Assembly (NCBI GenBank): GCA_030704615.1
Contig: CM060733.1
Span: forward strand, 5,890,001-5,954,000
Origin: Takakia lepidozioides
Taxonomy: Eukaryota; Streptophyta; Takakiopsida; Takakiales; Takakiaceae
DNA length: 64,000 bases
Reading direction: 5' to 3'
The notes beneath the pieces are model-generated. The model was not told the origin of the DNA. It ran no database searches and worked only from the letters and a program-made list of their open reading frames with translations. Below, one piece after another: positions 13,101-25,049 of the stretch (positions are counted from its first letter, which is position 1; every line of letters starts with the position of its first letter). A program made the position numbers and the translations under genes.

Positions 13101-16100
13101 TAAATCGGAATTTCAGCAATGATTGCAATTTGGGCCATTAGAAAAATCAGATGATGTAAGCCTTCTATAATGTGGTCATGAGCAGGAAGCAGAAAAATTG
13201 ACTACCTGATGTTGGGAGTCCACCACCACATAGGATATGTAGAGCTTTTTCCGTGCACGTGTCATGGCCACATAAAATAGCCGCCTCTCTTCCTGATCAA
13301 CGTTACAGGGGCATGTAAGTTTAGTGTTGGATGGGGAGGCGCAATTTTGGTGGTCGGCAGCACCGTCAGGGCATGATCATAGCCTTGAACTTGGCAGACA
13401 GCTTTGAAGACCAAAAAGGGGTTAGCCAGTACCTCAAGAGAGCATGAGCCCTCACCTACATAGCCCATTGCCTCATGTAGAAGTGGAGTCTCTGTATCAT
13501 TGGCCTTCACACACACATATTGCAACCATCTGTATCAGAACTTGCATTGCATTCTAGATATGATGTAAGGGGTCTACATCTTAGCTTCAGGATTTTATCT
13601 ACTATAATGGCTCCCATGGTGGCATTTGCTGCTCACAATCTCGCATCAGACCTACCTGAGCAAAGAAGGACTACTCAGAAGTCAAAATTCGTGCCGAGTC
13701 TTTCCAATAAAATGACTGAAAAAAAGGGTTAATTGAGGCTTGCCTTCACAATGAAAACTGTGTCCCATTCCTGGCCCTTTGACTGCACCCCCAGAATATC
13801 ACAATTAGTACCATGCCTGAAAATTCACTTTTTCTCCAATTTTGCAAAAGAAATGGGGCATACATCCCAGAGCACCTGATGCATTGTTGTTAACGTAACA
13901 GAGTTTTTGTTCTCTTCCCTCCGAAGGCGGAAATTGTCTTGCTCACGTGCCACCAGGTGGTCCAAGAAAGCCTTGAGTGCTGGCAGGCACCCATCGGCCC
14001 TTTGGGGAAGATGTCCATTGTCCACCGATGCCTTGTCTACATTAGTGCTCAATGCAGAAGAGCCCAAAAAGTCATTCACATCGTCCAAGAAGTACTCAAG
14101 GACCTGCAAATCCCCACCACAATGGTCGCTGTTGAATTTTCTTCTGAAATTGGTGTTTCAAAAGAGACTGCCTTTGAGTCCATTCATTCATGAAAACAAT
14201 ATATCTATATACTGGCTTGATGCTTATAGTAGTTGACCCAGCCTTTTACATTTGAAACAAGTCTTTTGTTTAAACATCTTTGGCGAAGTGCCACAGAGTA
14301 GAGCAACCCCCACCATAAATATGTTCAAAAGAAAGGACAGTAACTTTAGAACGTCTAGTCTAGAACGCTGGCCAAGTGTGAGTAAATGAATTTTAAATTT
14401 CAAAATTTTACCGTCCGGGGGTCATCATCCTCATTCAGAAGCTTTCCCCCGTTCTCATCCAATACTGCCCGTGTCTCGAAGACTGGCCTCTGCACAGTAA
14501 GGGAACCTTACGTCAACTCCCAGTATACTGCAAACTTAAGTAAGCTTGAGCGAGGAAATGTCAATATTTGAATGTAAAACAAAAAGGTTGGACGTTCTAA
14601 GGGCATGGTTGGAAATGAGATGAAGTGTTACTTGAGAAGAGACCAACACGTCCGCTTTGGACTGAGGACAAAAGGGAGGTGGGGAAATGAGGAGAGCGCA
14701 ATGGGCTTCACTACACTCTAGCGACACTCGTTGAATGCTGCCCATCAGATATCCTTAGTCTGCTTACTGGGAGAGGAAATAGGAACTCATAACTCGTTTG
14801 AAAACCCAAAGAGCTTGTATGACACGCATAGACAACGCCCCAGAAAATTTAGCTGCGCGGACGGAAAGTGCATTTCTGGGTGGCTATGATAATCCTCAAG
14901 TGCACTGTTCGTATGCAACTTTGAAGAGGAGCTATGGGAGGAATCGGAATTTCTAAATCTCATTCGCAATAAATTGATCTCATCCTCTCATAGACTTGGT
15001 AGAGACAGAAAAGCCTGATATAGCGGTCTCCCCTTTAAAAGCACAGCCAGGTATGTTATGAGAACAAGGGATGACTACCTGAGGCAAGAGATTCACAACA
15101 GCTGTGACCAATGCAGACAGTGCTTGCTCCTGTGAATAGCCCCAATGCACCGGGTTATACGCTTCTCCTATTTTTTTTCCATGGAGTAGCATACCGCAAC
15201 TATTGCATAAGACTCCTTTGTAATTTCAGCAGCAAAATATATGCAAATCGATCTTCCTAAACGCCAGGCATGGGATGGATGCAAACAGAGCAGAAGATGC
15301 CATGATTGTCAACGGTCAACGCTAGTAGTACAGATCTTCACTCAATGCTCAAAACAAATGGCAGGGACCAGAATTAATGACAAAACTAGTACAACAGAAA
15401 AAGGAATTCACCTTGTGTGCCAGGCGGTGTACCATGTCAATACAGGTGAGCACCTTTCGGCCTTGAGCAAGTTGGCGTCTGCATTACAAGAATTCACAGC
15501 CCGGTTCATTCTAAAGGATCCTCCTAACAGCGCTCCTGGCATCCTACGGCACTTCTGCATAGAATTTACTCATTACATTGGCCATAGGTGCTCACAGTGC
15601 ATGTGAGGAAGCAAGCAAACCAGCAAGAGAAAGAAGCTTAGTACAGCCCACAGGACCCTGAGAGATAGAGACCGACGGAAGAGAGTTGCTACCGTGGGGA
15701 ATTCAAAAACTCAAACCATTTCCAATCCACATTGAGAACAAAAAGTGCAGGGACCACAGACAATTAGATAGACCATAAAGCAAATATCATGGCTCAAGTG
15801 TGCTTGTGGGATCCAGGTTAAGCATCAGAGCTTTGCACTGGCCTTGAACTCTATGCAGTATGTATTATTTCGATGTAATAATGACTTCTGCAGTTGCATC
15901 AAAGCAAAAAAAAGTAACTACATATTTAATGATTTCACGGGTATTGAAGAAAGGAGCCATAATTCTAAAATGACACTTGTGTGAGACGGGTCAGACCTGT
16001 TGAAAGTGCCAGAAACCTTTGCTGTAAAAATGGTCTGTGCGGCTTGGTAGAAGTTGGAGGTACTGCTCTTAGCAACTTTATCTACATATTCCACAGCCTG

Positions 16101-19100
16101 AAGATGAATGTCAAGATTATTCAATCCACAACTTCCAGCAAAGACATTACAGAAACTGGCTTGGACAAAAGGACGAGAAGCTAACCTTTTTTGTTTCTGG
16201 TTTATCCCCAGCATACAGTGCCTTGAACACCCGCCGACAGTGAATGTCTGTATTATCTGTTACCACTGTCCAGAGCATTGCGGTGACATTCTTGATAATC
16301 TGCAAAAGAAGCACCAAGATAAAGAGTAAAAGTTGCTCAAATGCTTTGTATCATTTGAAGCCCAAACAAGTTCAGTCACTTGAAGATGTACCAACTTACT
16401 GGCAAGGATTGCAAACCTATCCAGCAAGTTTACACTACAAACCTTCTTGCGGTAAAAAGCTACGCCATGAACATTGAATGGAATCTTGCGGGCTCGAAAT
16501 GCTGTCTGGAAAATTCTTCCTGTAACCTGTACAACCATCCTTTCAGTCAAAACTCCAGCCTTTCCAGTATCTCAATTGATTGTTGCAGGCTATTGTGCAA
16601 CATGCATGCAAGCTGTCCATATGTTTCAAGGGACCTAACTACTAAATTTACAATGAGATAAGAGACAAACTCCAACAATGATATATGAATCAAAATTAGC
16701 TCCTATCTTAAGACTCAAGTGTACATGCTGGCGGTGATACAGAACAGCAGTATTCCCATAACTGGGCTTAAATTTAGCATGTGCAGAAGCATTCACTATA
16801 AGCGCCTAGCTTAAGGCTCAAGTGTACATGCCTGGCGGCGATACAGAACAGCAGTATTCCCATAACTGGGCTTTGATTTAGCATGTGCAGAAGCATTCAC
16901 GAGAATGGTGTCAACAACAAATCCACATTGGGCAGATTCTGTCCGGCACTCCCTCACCGTTATCTGTTGGGATCTAGTCAAGAAATGCAAATGGCTTGGA
17001 ACGACCATTTATTCTTGCAAAGAGAGATTTAAGGTGAAATCCCCTGAAAGCAATTGGCATGCTGAGCACGTGTAAGGTACCATAGGGAGAGTGGTGAAAG
17101 ATTCACCGTTTTTGGCATATCGAGTGCCAAACCAGTGAGAACCTGCTGCAAGGACATGACACACTGTTCCGCATGAGCTGCTCTATCAAATATAATGGAG
17201 CCTCAGCAATGTCGGACCCAATCAGCGAACAATCTGCAGCACCTACATTTAAATACACCAATTTCAACCAAGACTGCCCACAGTTGCAAGGACTTAAGAG
17301 GATACTCTGTCCCCATCTGCATTGTCAGTGTGGGGTTGCTTGGCTTGGGAGCGTTTTACATTATTTTTTATGAGCCAGGATGCAGCTTCCACAATTGAGC
17401 GCGTTGACCGATAGTTCTGATGGAGTCTAACCTGTAAGCAATCATAGTGACCAAATTCAAACCTCAGAAACACCAAGATTGACAGATATCTATGGAAACT
17501 ACTCAACTACGTTTCCATGTAGTCAATGAGTGTCTCACAGTGAATTGACAAGTGGGATATTAACACCAACCAAAGCTGATAGATACTGCAAAAAAACCCA
17601 GAGCTGAGATCTTTACAACTACAAAGGCAGCAATGTCAGCAGGAATAATTGCTGTGAACAGCCGAAAACAGATGATTAGAGTGCGGTGTTGTACTAACCT
17701 CCTTCAGATCAGGAAAATCTTTGCGAAAAGAGTCAAAGCCTGTAGCATTTGCTCCATTGAAGCTGAAGATTGACTGCACCAAGCATAGTAACTCTCTACT
17801 TACATAGGCATTCAACAAAAAAACATGTTTTGAAGTGTGTTACTCCCCTAGCCAAAAGGGAACTGACAACAAGCTTGCCAAACAAACAAAAGACTTACAA
17901 GGGTATTTCAAATGCCTTGGTAGAGTGGCCACAAGAATTCTAACCTGATCATCATCGCCAACGACAGTGATGCGGTTATGTGAAGCAATCAATCGCAGGA
18001 AGCTATACTGCATGGTGCTGGTGTCCTGGAACTCATCAACCAGCACGCTTGTCCATGTTTTCTGGCATTCCTCCAGCACTTTTCCCACCCGACTCGTGAA
18101 TGAAGACCAATATATTCTCAACAGTCACTGCAAATGGGTGATACTGCTGGGGCTACTTTTATTACTGGGTTTGAGATTGTGTACCTTGAGGATGGTCAAG
18201 TAGCAGGCGGACTGAAGAACTGATGAAATCATGGTAGTCAAGTGCATTGCACGCTGCCAAGGTTGCCTCATAATGTCTCAGAACTGCTGCCTACTATCCA
18301 GCAGTTGTCAGAACAGATTGTTTTGGTCGCAAGCTCACAAGGTGCAACACAGAACATAGAGGTGTTTGCCAAGAGATCATACATGGGTACATACAGTTAT
18401 TCTACATGCAAGAACTTTCCTAGTCCAGGAGTGCGAGGAAAAAGAATGACTCACCCCACTTATATTGCCCATATCAGCATAGTCGCTTGAAGTCTTTCCT
18501 GCTGCTTTAGCCTGTAATAACAGACATTCAACATTCAGTGTGAAAGATTAAGTGCCTGCTACTTGTACTGCATCCAGCAAAGGAATGACCCATGCACACC
18601 CACAACTTTGTTGCCAAGTTTGGAAACAATGTGAATGCATCACAACGACGGCAACCCCCTCTCCTTGATCTTTTAAGTCTCTGATCACAGCTTCTGCGAA
18701 GGAAATGCACAGGGCTTCCAAACACCCTACATCCTAGGCTATTGTAGAAACCCACAGCTTCCCTGTTGCTGGCCATTTTGCACAAAGAAGGCATCAACAT
18801 GTATGAGACAACGCTAAATGTATATTCAAGGCAAGGTTGCATGGTGTGCAAAGCTCTCAATTTTCTGCAGAAGGAAAGGCAGAGGGTAGGGGTTCTAGAG
18901 AAGAGGAGAGATATTCATGAGCAACCTGGAATGGTTTCAATATTGTAAGAAAATAAATTCAGAAGTACCAAATTATGCACAGATCTATAAAACTTACTTG
19001 GGTTACAAACTGCTGCCACTTCCTGGCCTTATCCTTACAGATTGCCGGACTCAGACCATCACCTGTACCATCTGGTTTCGTCTCTATGAAATTAGTTCTA

Positions 19101-21535
19101 GGAGGATCATCTGAGACAACACTGCCCTGGGCTGTCTGAGTTTCAAGGAGAGCAAGTCGGGTGGCCTCTATAACAGCTCTCCTTTGCTGCCCCTGCCCAT
19201 AGATTAAGAATTCAGGAGTGCGCCCCAACCTGCCAAAATGAAAGCCAATGGAAGTATAAAGGCATTGGATGCTGATTCTAGGCCTAGTCTTTATCTTCAC
19301 AGACCTTCCACTGCAATCTTAACATTGTTAATGAACAAGAATTTCTTGATAAGATACTTGCAGGGGGAGAACAAAAGAGTATGTTGCCAGTTGTAGTGAT
19401 GGTTAACATGAGAGCTGAATCACTGACTTTTCGGCATGTGAACGGCACAGCTGTAAGCAGAAAGAGTGGAATGTGCAGATGGAGAGCTCTTTGGACACAG
19501 TTTTGCCAACTGCGAGCCCCACCCGCTCTCTCATTTCAGTGGCAGCTGCAGTTGTAAATGTCATGGCCAGAATTTTACATGCTTCTTCACCCTGAGAAGA
19601 AAGCATTTTGTTAGAATAGCTTGCAAACGAAACATTTATGCACATTTAGTCCACCTGCCTTCATTGTCACAAATTACTGTATCCAAAAATGTCTGGAGAA
19701 ATGGTCCTGTACAAAAGCGGGACTCTTGGATGTCCAGGGCATATCCAAAGTGTTCAAATCATCGTGGGATGACCTTTGACTCAAAACAAAATACAACTGA
19801 TTCCAGATACAACAACCCACCATAACCCTCCCTTTAACATGTTTGGGAACGCATTGCATGGAGCCTGGCTGCAGATTGAGAATCAGTTGCCATCACACAC
19901 CTCTCTCAGAAGTGAAACCAATCGTGCAACCATTGTAGATGTCTGCAAAAGCCACAAGAGCTGAAGTTAGTAGCAAGACCAGATCAGGCTCAAAACAGCT
20001 GCAACGATGATATGGTATGCAATCGTGGTACAAAGGTTCCAAAAAGATGAGAATTACACCTTTCCGCTGCCAGGCCCAGCTAGTATCAGCAATGGCTTGG
20101 AGGTGTCGCTGAGGGCTGCTTCCCTTTGTGATTTGTTGAGGGCTCGCAAGTGTTCAGGCAGTTCTTCAAACACAGGAACCACATGGGATGTACTGCAGTC
20201 GGGGACATCACTCCCTGCAGCAAACAAAGATGGAGAGACAGCCATGGAGATAGCTGTAACTCCAGGAAGGGATAGGGGGGTAACCATATCTGCAGGGAAA
20301 CAAGACGTAGAGGTAGTTGGAGGGAAGGGATTTGTTGATGTAATAACCTCCAGGTGAGGATACTGCAGGGTGCCACCGCTAAACTTTGATAATTCACTTA
20401 CTGAGGGGGTTAGGGCTAGATTAGCTCCAGTGAGTGACTCTTCAGTGCAAAGTGTAATGCACACACCAGCTGTGGGGCTCACGTGGGGAGGTAGAAGATT
20501 GCAATTTTGATCTTTTTGACAAGGCAAGTTGCCTGCACCTGGGGCTAGAACCTTTCCTGGACTTTTGCATTGTTTCCCACAAAGGACATCTAGTTCTAGC
20601 ATCAGATCTTCATCAAAATCAAATTCTTCAGATATACAAAATTGTGGAACGTATCCCTCACTATGCTTTCTTAATTTCCAAGACAAATCACGATTTTCTT
20701 CGCTTGAAGATGTTAGGACTTCTCCCCTCCTCATGGGGGAGGCAGCCCGTGGAGGGAAGACTGTTTCGTTAGTCACTTCCTCTCTCTTGTTTGATTGAAG
20801 ATGCACAGTGCCAGGGTTACAAGTTCCACTGATGGGTTGGTTTCCCATTTGCTTCCAAACTTGGTTTTCTGGCAATTCGGTCAGGGGTCGTCTCTGGCAT
20901 TGATCAGTCTTGGTGGGTGTACAAATCCTTTTCACAGGATTGGGGCTCCTGGACAATCAAAGCCTGGGTAAGAATAAAAAAAAAATAGGAGGGAAACAGA
21001 AGAAGACGATCACTCAAGAAAATCCAATAATCACAAACCCAATTTTGTAAAGACACGCGGTGAGGACATGACTGGAGACGTTCAAACGGTCATCCGCGGC
21101 AATGAATTTGAATTTGCAACCTGAAGTTCCTTCAACATACCGAAGAGAAAGGCGAGATTTCACAGCATCAGAAGCGCAAGCATAGAAAACCTCAGGACAG
21201 GTATGGAGAGAATGCACATACCTGCAGCCAGTTGAGCCTGTCTGTGAATCGATACCAAGTGGCACTATTGGTGGATTTCGAGTCTCTGTCGGCCATAGCG
21301 TGTGAGGGGGAGGGACCGTGGCGGGCCGGGAAACAGGCAAATGTGACCTCTTTCGAGCCAGGATAGCCTTCGCAACCCTGAAATTATGAGTTATCCGAGC
21401 TTGCTGCTGTTCACTCAGATGTTTGTGCGAGTCCTGATTCATGATACCAGAGTCCGTTGGACTGCAGCCTTGGTTCCCGATCCGCCAGCCACCATCTGAG
21501 CGATTGTTTCGGTCCTGCATATGCCGGGACTCCAC
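10192..21535 (-). CDS. SRS2: SRS2/UvrD-type ATP-dependent DNA helicase, 29 exons
   Basis: Superfamily 1A 3'-5' helicase resembling plant SRS2, which in Arabidopsis unwinds recombination intermediates (family knowledge). Exons (minus): 21535-21222, 20948-20060, 19942-19901, 19591-19428, 19229-18998, 18511-18460, 18286-18185, 18078-17945, 17773-17699, 17431-17306, 16963-16832, 16526-16443, 16299-16186, 16097-15997, 15478-15412, 15129-15079, 14489-14412, 14103-13876, 13782-13744, 13504-13433, 13292-13206, 12906-12850, 12658-12324, 12224-12035, 11687-11637, 11291-11139, 10707-10648, 10483-10421, 10281-10192. Phases agree and give about 1,393 residues. Motifs in order: NKSQREAAL (Q), AGPGSGKTST (Walker A, ~395), [15 protein letters not shown] (Ia), [15 protein letters not shown] (II, ~613), [15 protein letters not shown] (III), [14 protein letters not shown] (IV), [12 protein letters not shown] (V), [15 protein letters not shown] (VI, ~1040). 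The C-terminus is [24 protein letters not shown]. Introns 11 and 19 use GC donors. Exon 26's acceptor and the first ATG are the least certain points. Confidence 0.9.
16698..16900 (-). repeat. tandem duplication of the 3' part of helicase exon 11
   Basis: Two units of about 100 bases, 16698-16796 and 16801-16900, are roughly 90% identical. The 16801-16900 unit carries the end of exon 11 (NTAVLYRRQ plus the donor). The other lies in the following intron and still reads as the same peptide, with YHRQ in place of YRRQ. In the exonic unit the exon ends CAG followed by GCATGT; the intronic unit has CAGCATG, one G fewer, so its donor is lost. Confidence 0.85.
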
Positions 21536-22167
21536 AATCTGTACTCACAGATTACGTCCCATGTGTATGATCAACCTGCAACTTCATGACCTAGTCGACC
21601 AAGACAAGATCTGGCATCGATCCTGAAAAGTTAACTCGAATCGAACAAAAAATGCTCCTGAATTTAGTCAAGTCTGTATGCGAATTTCCTGATCGGGTTC
21701 TCTTGTCGCTTTTCAGAGAATCGTCATCTACAGGTCTTACGAGATATTGGGGAAATTTCAGTAGACCGAAATAGAGTTCAGAAATTCTCAACTTGGAGAT
21801 CTTCATTTAAGCCATAAGAATTATCCTCGCCTAGCTTGGGACTCGGCGATTCAGATGCTGATGTCAATAGCGAGCGGCATGGTTGAGTATTGAGCAAGAC
21901 GGAAGCTGAATGCACGCAGCGTGTGCGAGAAGCTCCGCCAAGATTCAAAACAGGCCGGGCAGACACAAGGCGGGAACCAACCAGCGAACGAAAAACATGT
22001 CTCAGGCGAAAAAGAACGATTCTGCAGTAACGGAAACGACCGAAGTTTCGAATGAACGAGCGCCCGGCACCCGACGAACGCTGGATGAACGCACTGAACG
22101 AAGGAGTAAAGAACGAGAATGGAAAATAATCACCTGTACGACTGAATCCCCAACAAACCAACCACAT
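21536..22167. promoter_or_regulatory. 5' flank of the helicase gene
   Basis: Position upstream of the helicase start makes this the likely leader and promoter. I see no clear TATA box. Open frames on both strands between 21778 and 22182 are Arg/Ser-rich and resemble no family. Confidence 0.35.
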
Positions 22168-22600
22168 CTAGTGACCGAATGATTGATAAGTAGGCACAAA
22201 TCAAATCATCCAATCATTGATGTGGCCGCAATCACAATCTAATTCTTCCCATTCTTCGTTCTTCATACCAACATACACCATTCTCTTTTGGTGATTCTAT
22301 TCTTTATTTGCATGCGGCCACAATCACAATCTAATTTTTCCGTTCTTCATACAACATACAACATTCTCTTTCGGATTCGGTGACTTGTATTCTTATTTGC
22401 ATGTCGGTATCATGTGATGGCTTCCCACCTAGTGACTGAATGATAAGTTGGCACAAATCAAATCAAATCATCCAATCATTGATGCGGCCGCAATCACAAT
22501 CTGATTCTTCCCATTCTTCATTCTTCATACAACCTACAACATTCTCTTTGGGTGACTGTATTCTATTTGCATGTCGGTGTCATCCGATGGCTTCCCATGT
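22168..22600. repeat. imperfect tandem repeat, about three units
   Basis: A unit containing GTGACCGAATGAT, GGCACAAATCAAATCATC, CAATCATTGATG, GGCCGCAATCACAATCT, TTCTTCATAC, ACATTCTCTTT and TATTTGCATG occurs in full at about 22172-22315 and 22432-22575. A shorter middle copy (22313-22402) lacks the first part. Copies are about 85-90% identical. No coding sense is apparent. Confidence 0.8.
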
Positions 22601-22686
22601 CCTCTTGCAAACACCCACTTCAATTCCACACCAACTTGGTAATGAATCGTCCCCGAGTCGGTCCTAACGTTGTAAGTTGTAACCTA

Positions 22687-22932
22687 ATAAAGCTTCAGCA
22701 CCAGCTTTTCCACAACAAGCAATCAAACCATTTATTTATTTATTTCACACCTGGGAGTCAATAGTGAGAGGCGCACCATTGTACCCTAAAGCTTCAGCAC
22801 CAGCTTTTCCACAACAAGCAATCAAACCATTTATTTATTTATTTCACACCTGGGAGTCAATAGTGAGAGGCGCACCATTGTACCCTAAAGCTTCAGCACC
22901 AGCTTTTCCACAACAAGCAATCAAACCATTTA
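22687..22932. repeat. 99-bp tandem repeat, about 2.5 units
   Basis: The unit starts AAAGCTTCAGCACC and repeats at 22689, 22788 and 22887, an exact 99-base period with almost no differences. Each unit carries TTTATTTATTTATTT, CACACCTGGGAGTCAATAG and AGGCGCACCATTG. The words CCTGGGAG and CAATAGTGAGAGG also occur at the 3' end of the adjoining minus-strand SINE, so the array seems to have grown from that element's tail and flank (inference). Confidence 0.85.
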
Positions 22933-22935
22933 CTC

Positions 22936-23177
22936 TTTTTTTTCTTAATTTTAAAGGGAAACACACACCAGGGAGCAGGCCCCTCAATAGTGAGAGGAGA
23001 CAATAACCTCTTTCACAGTAACCGCGCCATTATAAGGCGTAGAAATGGAAACTGGAGGAAACCACCCAGGGAAGGGGGAGAAGAGTATACCACACCCGTC
23101 AAATAGCAGGATTTGACACCCGTATCATCTGGGTGGCACTCAATGCACTTTACCAACTGAGCTACTGACTGGTACTC
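22936..23177 (-). mobile_element. SINE family 2, minus-strand copy
   Basis: Read on the minus strand it begins with a tRNA-like head: A box TAGCTCAGTTGG (23164-23153), then GTGCATTGAGTGCCACC and a B-box-like GGTGTCAAATCC near 23120-23109. The body is C/T-rich and the end near 22960-22936 is A-rich. The first 50 bases match the plus-strand element at 23388-23549. There is no acceptor-stem pairing, so this is a tRNA-derived repeat rather than a tRNA gene. Confidence 0.75.
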
Positions 23178-23204
23178 AATTTACTAATGTTCCCCTTAAT
23201 ATTT

Positions 23205-23340
23205 ACGAAGGCAGAAGTGCATAATCTCTCTTTGATTTGTCTTGGCTCGTCCCTCACCCTTGCCAAGCCTCATGGCTTCACTCGGGTTATTTTTTCCCGT
23301 TTCAGTAAGAATTAGTGGGCTTCTGCCTTAAGAAAAAAAA
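23205..23340 (+). mobile_element. short A-tailed repeat (SINE-like)
   Basis: It starts CGAAGGCAGAAG and ends CTTCTGCCTTAAG followed by A9, so the two ends are inverted copies of AAGGCAGAAG. Its middle part (GCCAAGCCTCATGGCTTCAC) is similar to the reverse complement of 35945-35985, indicating at least two related copies in the window. No A or B box was recognised. Type uncertain. Confidence 0.45.
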
Positions 23341-23387
23341 ATTAAAAACTACAAAAAGATCACTGTCCCCATATATAAATACCACCA

Positions 23388-23549
23388 CCGGTCGGTAGCT
23401 CAGTTGGATAGTGCACTGAGTGCCACCTAGCGATCCTGGGCTCAAATCTGCTATCTTCTTCTCCCCCTTCGGTGTCCCCTCACGCTGATTAAGGGGTCCG
23501 ATTTGTGAGCGGTCGCTCCCAAGGCCGGGTGTTTCCCTTGAAAAAAACA
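23388..23549 (+). mobile_element. SINE family 2, plus-strand copy
   Basis: The A box TAGCTCAGTTGG is at 23396-23407 and the B-box-like GGCTCAAATC at 23439-23448. The body carries CTTCTCCCCCTTCGGTGTCC and CCGATTTGTGAGCGG and ends in A7 at 23541-23549. It forms an inverted pair with 22936-23177, about 210 bases apart. RNA polymerase III transcription is inferred from the boxes. Confidence 0.75.
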
Positions 23550-24590
23550 ATTATGGTGAGAAAAGTTTAATTGATGAAATTGTCCCGTATCCGCATGCAG
23601 AGATCATCCACCGCAGCTGCATGCTCAACTTATCTCTAAGGTAGGACCAACAACCTTTCTTATTATTTTCCAACCTCCAAAAGTTCAGTTATCGATTTCA
23701 TTAGATTTCTAACCCGAATCGGACCCAAAGTGACGCCCAGTCAGCTATCACTCATGGCTTATCAAACTACTATGATAAACAACATGAGTCGAGTCATGCC
23801 TAGTAGGTGAGTGACACTTTCCAGAGTTTCAAACATTATTAACAATTAATTATTTACTACAACCAATTAGAGCATGACGCGCTTTGCTACGAAATCCTCG
23901 GCTCGACGTCAGGGCGACCCATTATATCCGGAAACGGTTCTCCTCACCCTCCTCGCGGCGGCAGAGAGCTCAGCTACGTCCGCCAATGATGGAGCGCCAC
24001 GGTGGCAAGGCGAGCAAAGAACCGAATCCAGCATAGAACGAGAGGCATGCAGGATAACGGGTACGACTAGATCCAGGCGGGCTGGCTATATATAGAACTG
24101 CGCGCATGCCAGGAATAGCCGCCAATCGCCGGCCTGCAAATAGATAGCCTCGCTCTGTTTGGCCTGCCCAAAAGCGACCCTCTAAAGTGCTCTGCGCACG
24201 TGCACGCAATCATCGCCCGTCCTGCCCACCCGCCCCTTCTGGCCCCGCCATCCTGGATGGATGAAATACCGTATACATCCATGGATGGAGCCCACCTGAA
24301 ATCATACTATCTGCACAGTATATTCCTTACTCCTAGGGTTAGGGCCCGGTCTTGACCCCTCAGCCCTTGGCCTCTCAACTTCAAAATAATATAATGGTTA
24401 TTAGGCCTCTAAAGTGTAAACACCACACTACTGGGGCCAGAACCCTTATGATAAAAGAAGAAAAAGTGCGGGTGTAAAGTAAACTGGCACTGTAAACTGG
24501 CACTGTTAGGCTGGAAGGTATCTAGAATCTACCTATTTCACCTGCAGTTCTCTAAGAAGGAATTAACTGGGGAGAAAAAGAAAAAGTTAA
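23550..24590. other. spacer, no gene seen
   Basis: GC-richer than its surroundings in 23870-24270. Open frames on both strands match no family. A 15-base unit (TAAACTGGCACTG) is doubled near 24478-24505. Confidence 0.4.
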
Positions 24591-24591
24591 A

Positions 24592-24742
24592 TATGACCGG
24601 AAGGAATCGGAAATTATGGTATCTCTTGACCCCAAAAAGCTACTGCATTCCGGCTGGAAGGTGAACACCTTTGTGACATGAATCGCTCAGTTGAACCCGC
24701 AACCACTTTCGAGGTTGTATCTGCCCATTCCCACTGGGCTAC
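24592..24742 (-). mobile_element. SINE family 3, copy a
   Basis: On the minus strand the A box TAGCCCAGTGGG lies at about 24742-24731 and the B-box-like GCGGGTTCAAC at 24700-24690. The body then reads CACAAAGGTGTTCACCTTCC, GCCGG, GGGTCAAGAGATACC and ATAATTTCCGATTCCTT. It is homologous along its length to copy b directly upstream in the same orientation. Confidence 0.7.
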
Positions 24743-24789
24743 AACTTGGTTGTTGCCGGGGAGAAATAATAATATTTGACGCCTCCCCA

Positions 24790-24882
24790 AGGAAGCGTAA
24801 ATTATGGTGTCTCTTCAGCCGGAAGGGTGACACCAAGGGATTGAACCCACAACCACTTCCGAGGTGGATTACCGCTGGGCAA
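24790..24882 (-). mobile_element. SINE family 3, copy b
   Basis: Same family and orientation as copy a. The A box GCCCAGCGG is near 24881, the B box GGGTTCAATCC at 24848-24838, and the body runs through CACCCTTCCGGCTGAAGAG and ACACCATAATTTACGCTTCC. The two copies are head-to-tail with about 50 bases between them. Confidence 0.7.
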
Positions 24883-25049
24883 AATTTATTTATAAGATTA
24901 TTTTGGGGAAAATAATTAAAACCCCAGATACACCAAACTTGAACCCAACCGTCAGCTATGAAAAACACCGCTGAATACCGTCGTGTAGACGTAGCTTGAG
25001 AGAAATGCAAGTATGGAAAACGGGCACGCTAGTCCTTAACTTAGTTTAA

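Noticed and set aside
15080-15192. frameshift at an A8 run in the helicase gene
   Set aside because: The apparent break disappears when exon 16 starts at 15129 after a TTCACAG acceptor; the upstream sequence is intron.
23388-23460. tRNA gene
   Set aside because: A and B boxes are present, but there is no acceptor-stem pairing or convincing anticodon arm, and the sequence continues into a SINE body with an A tail.
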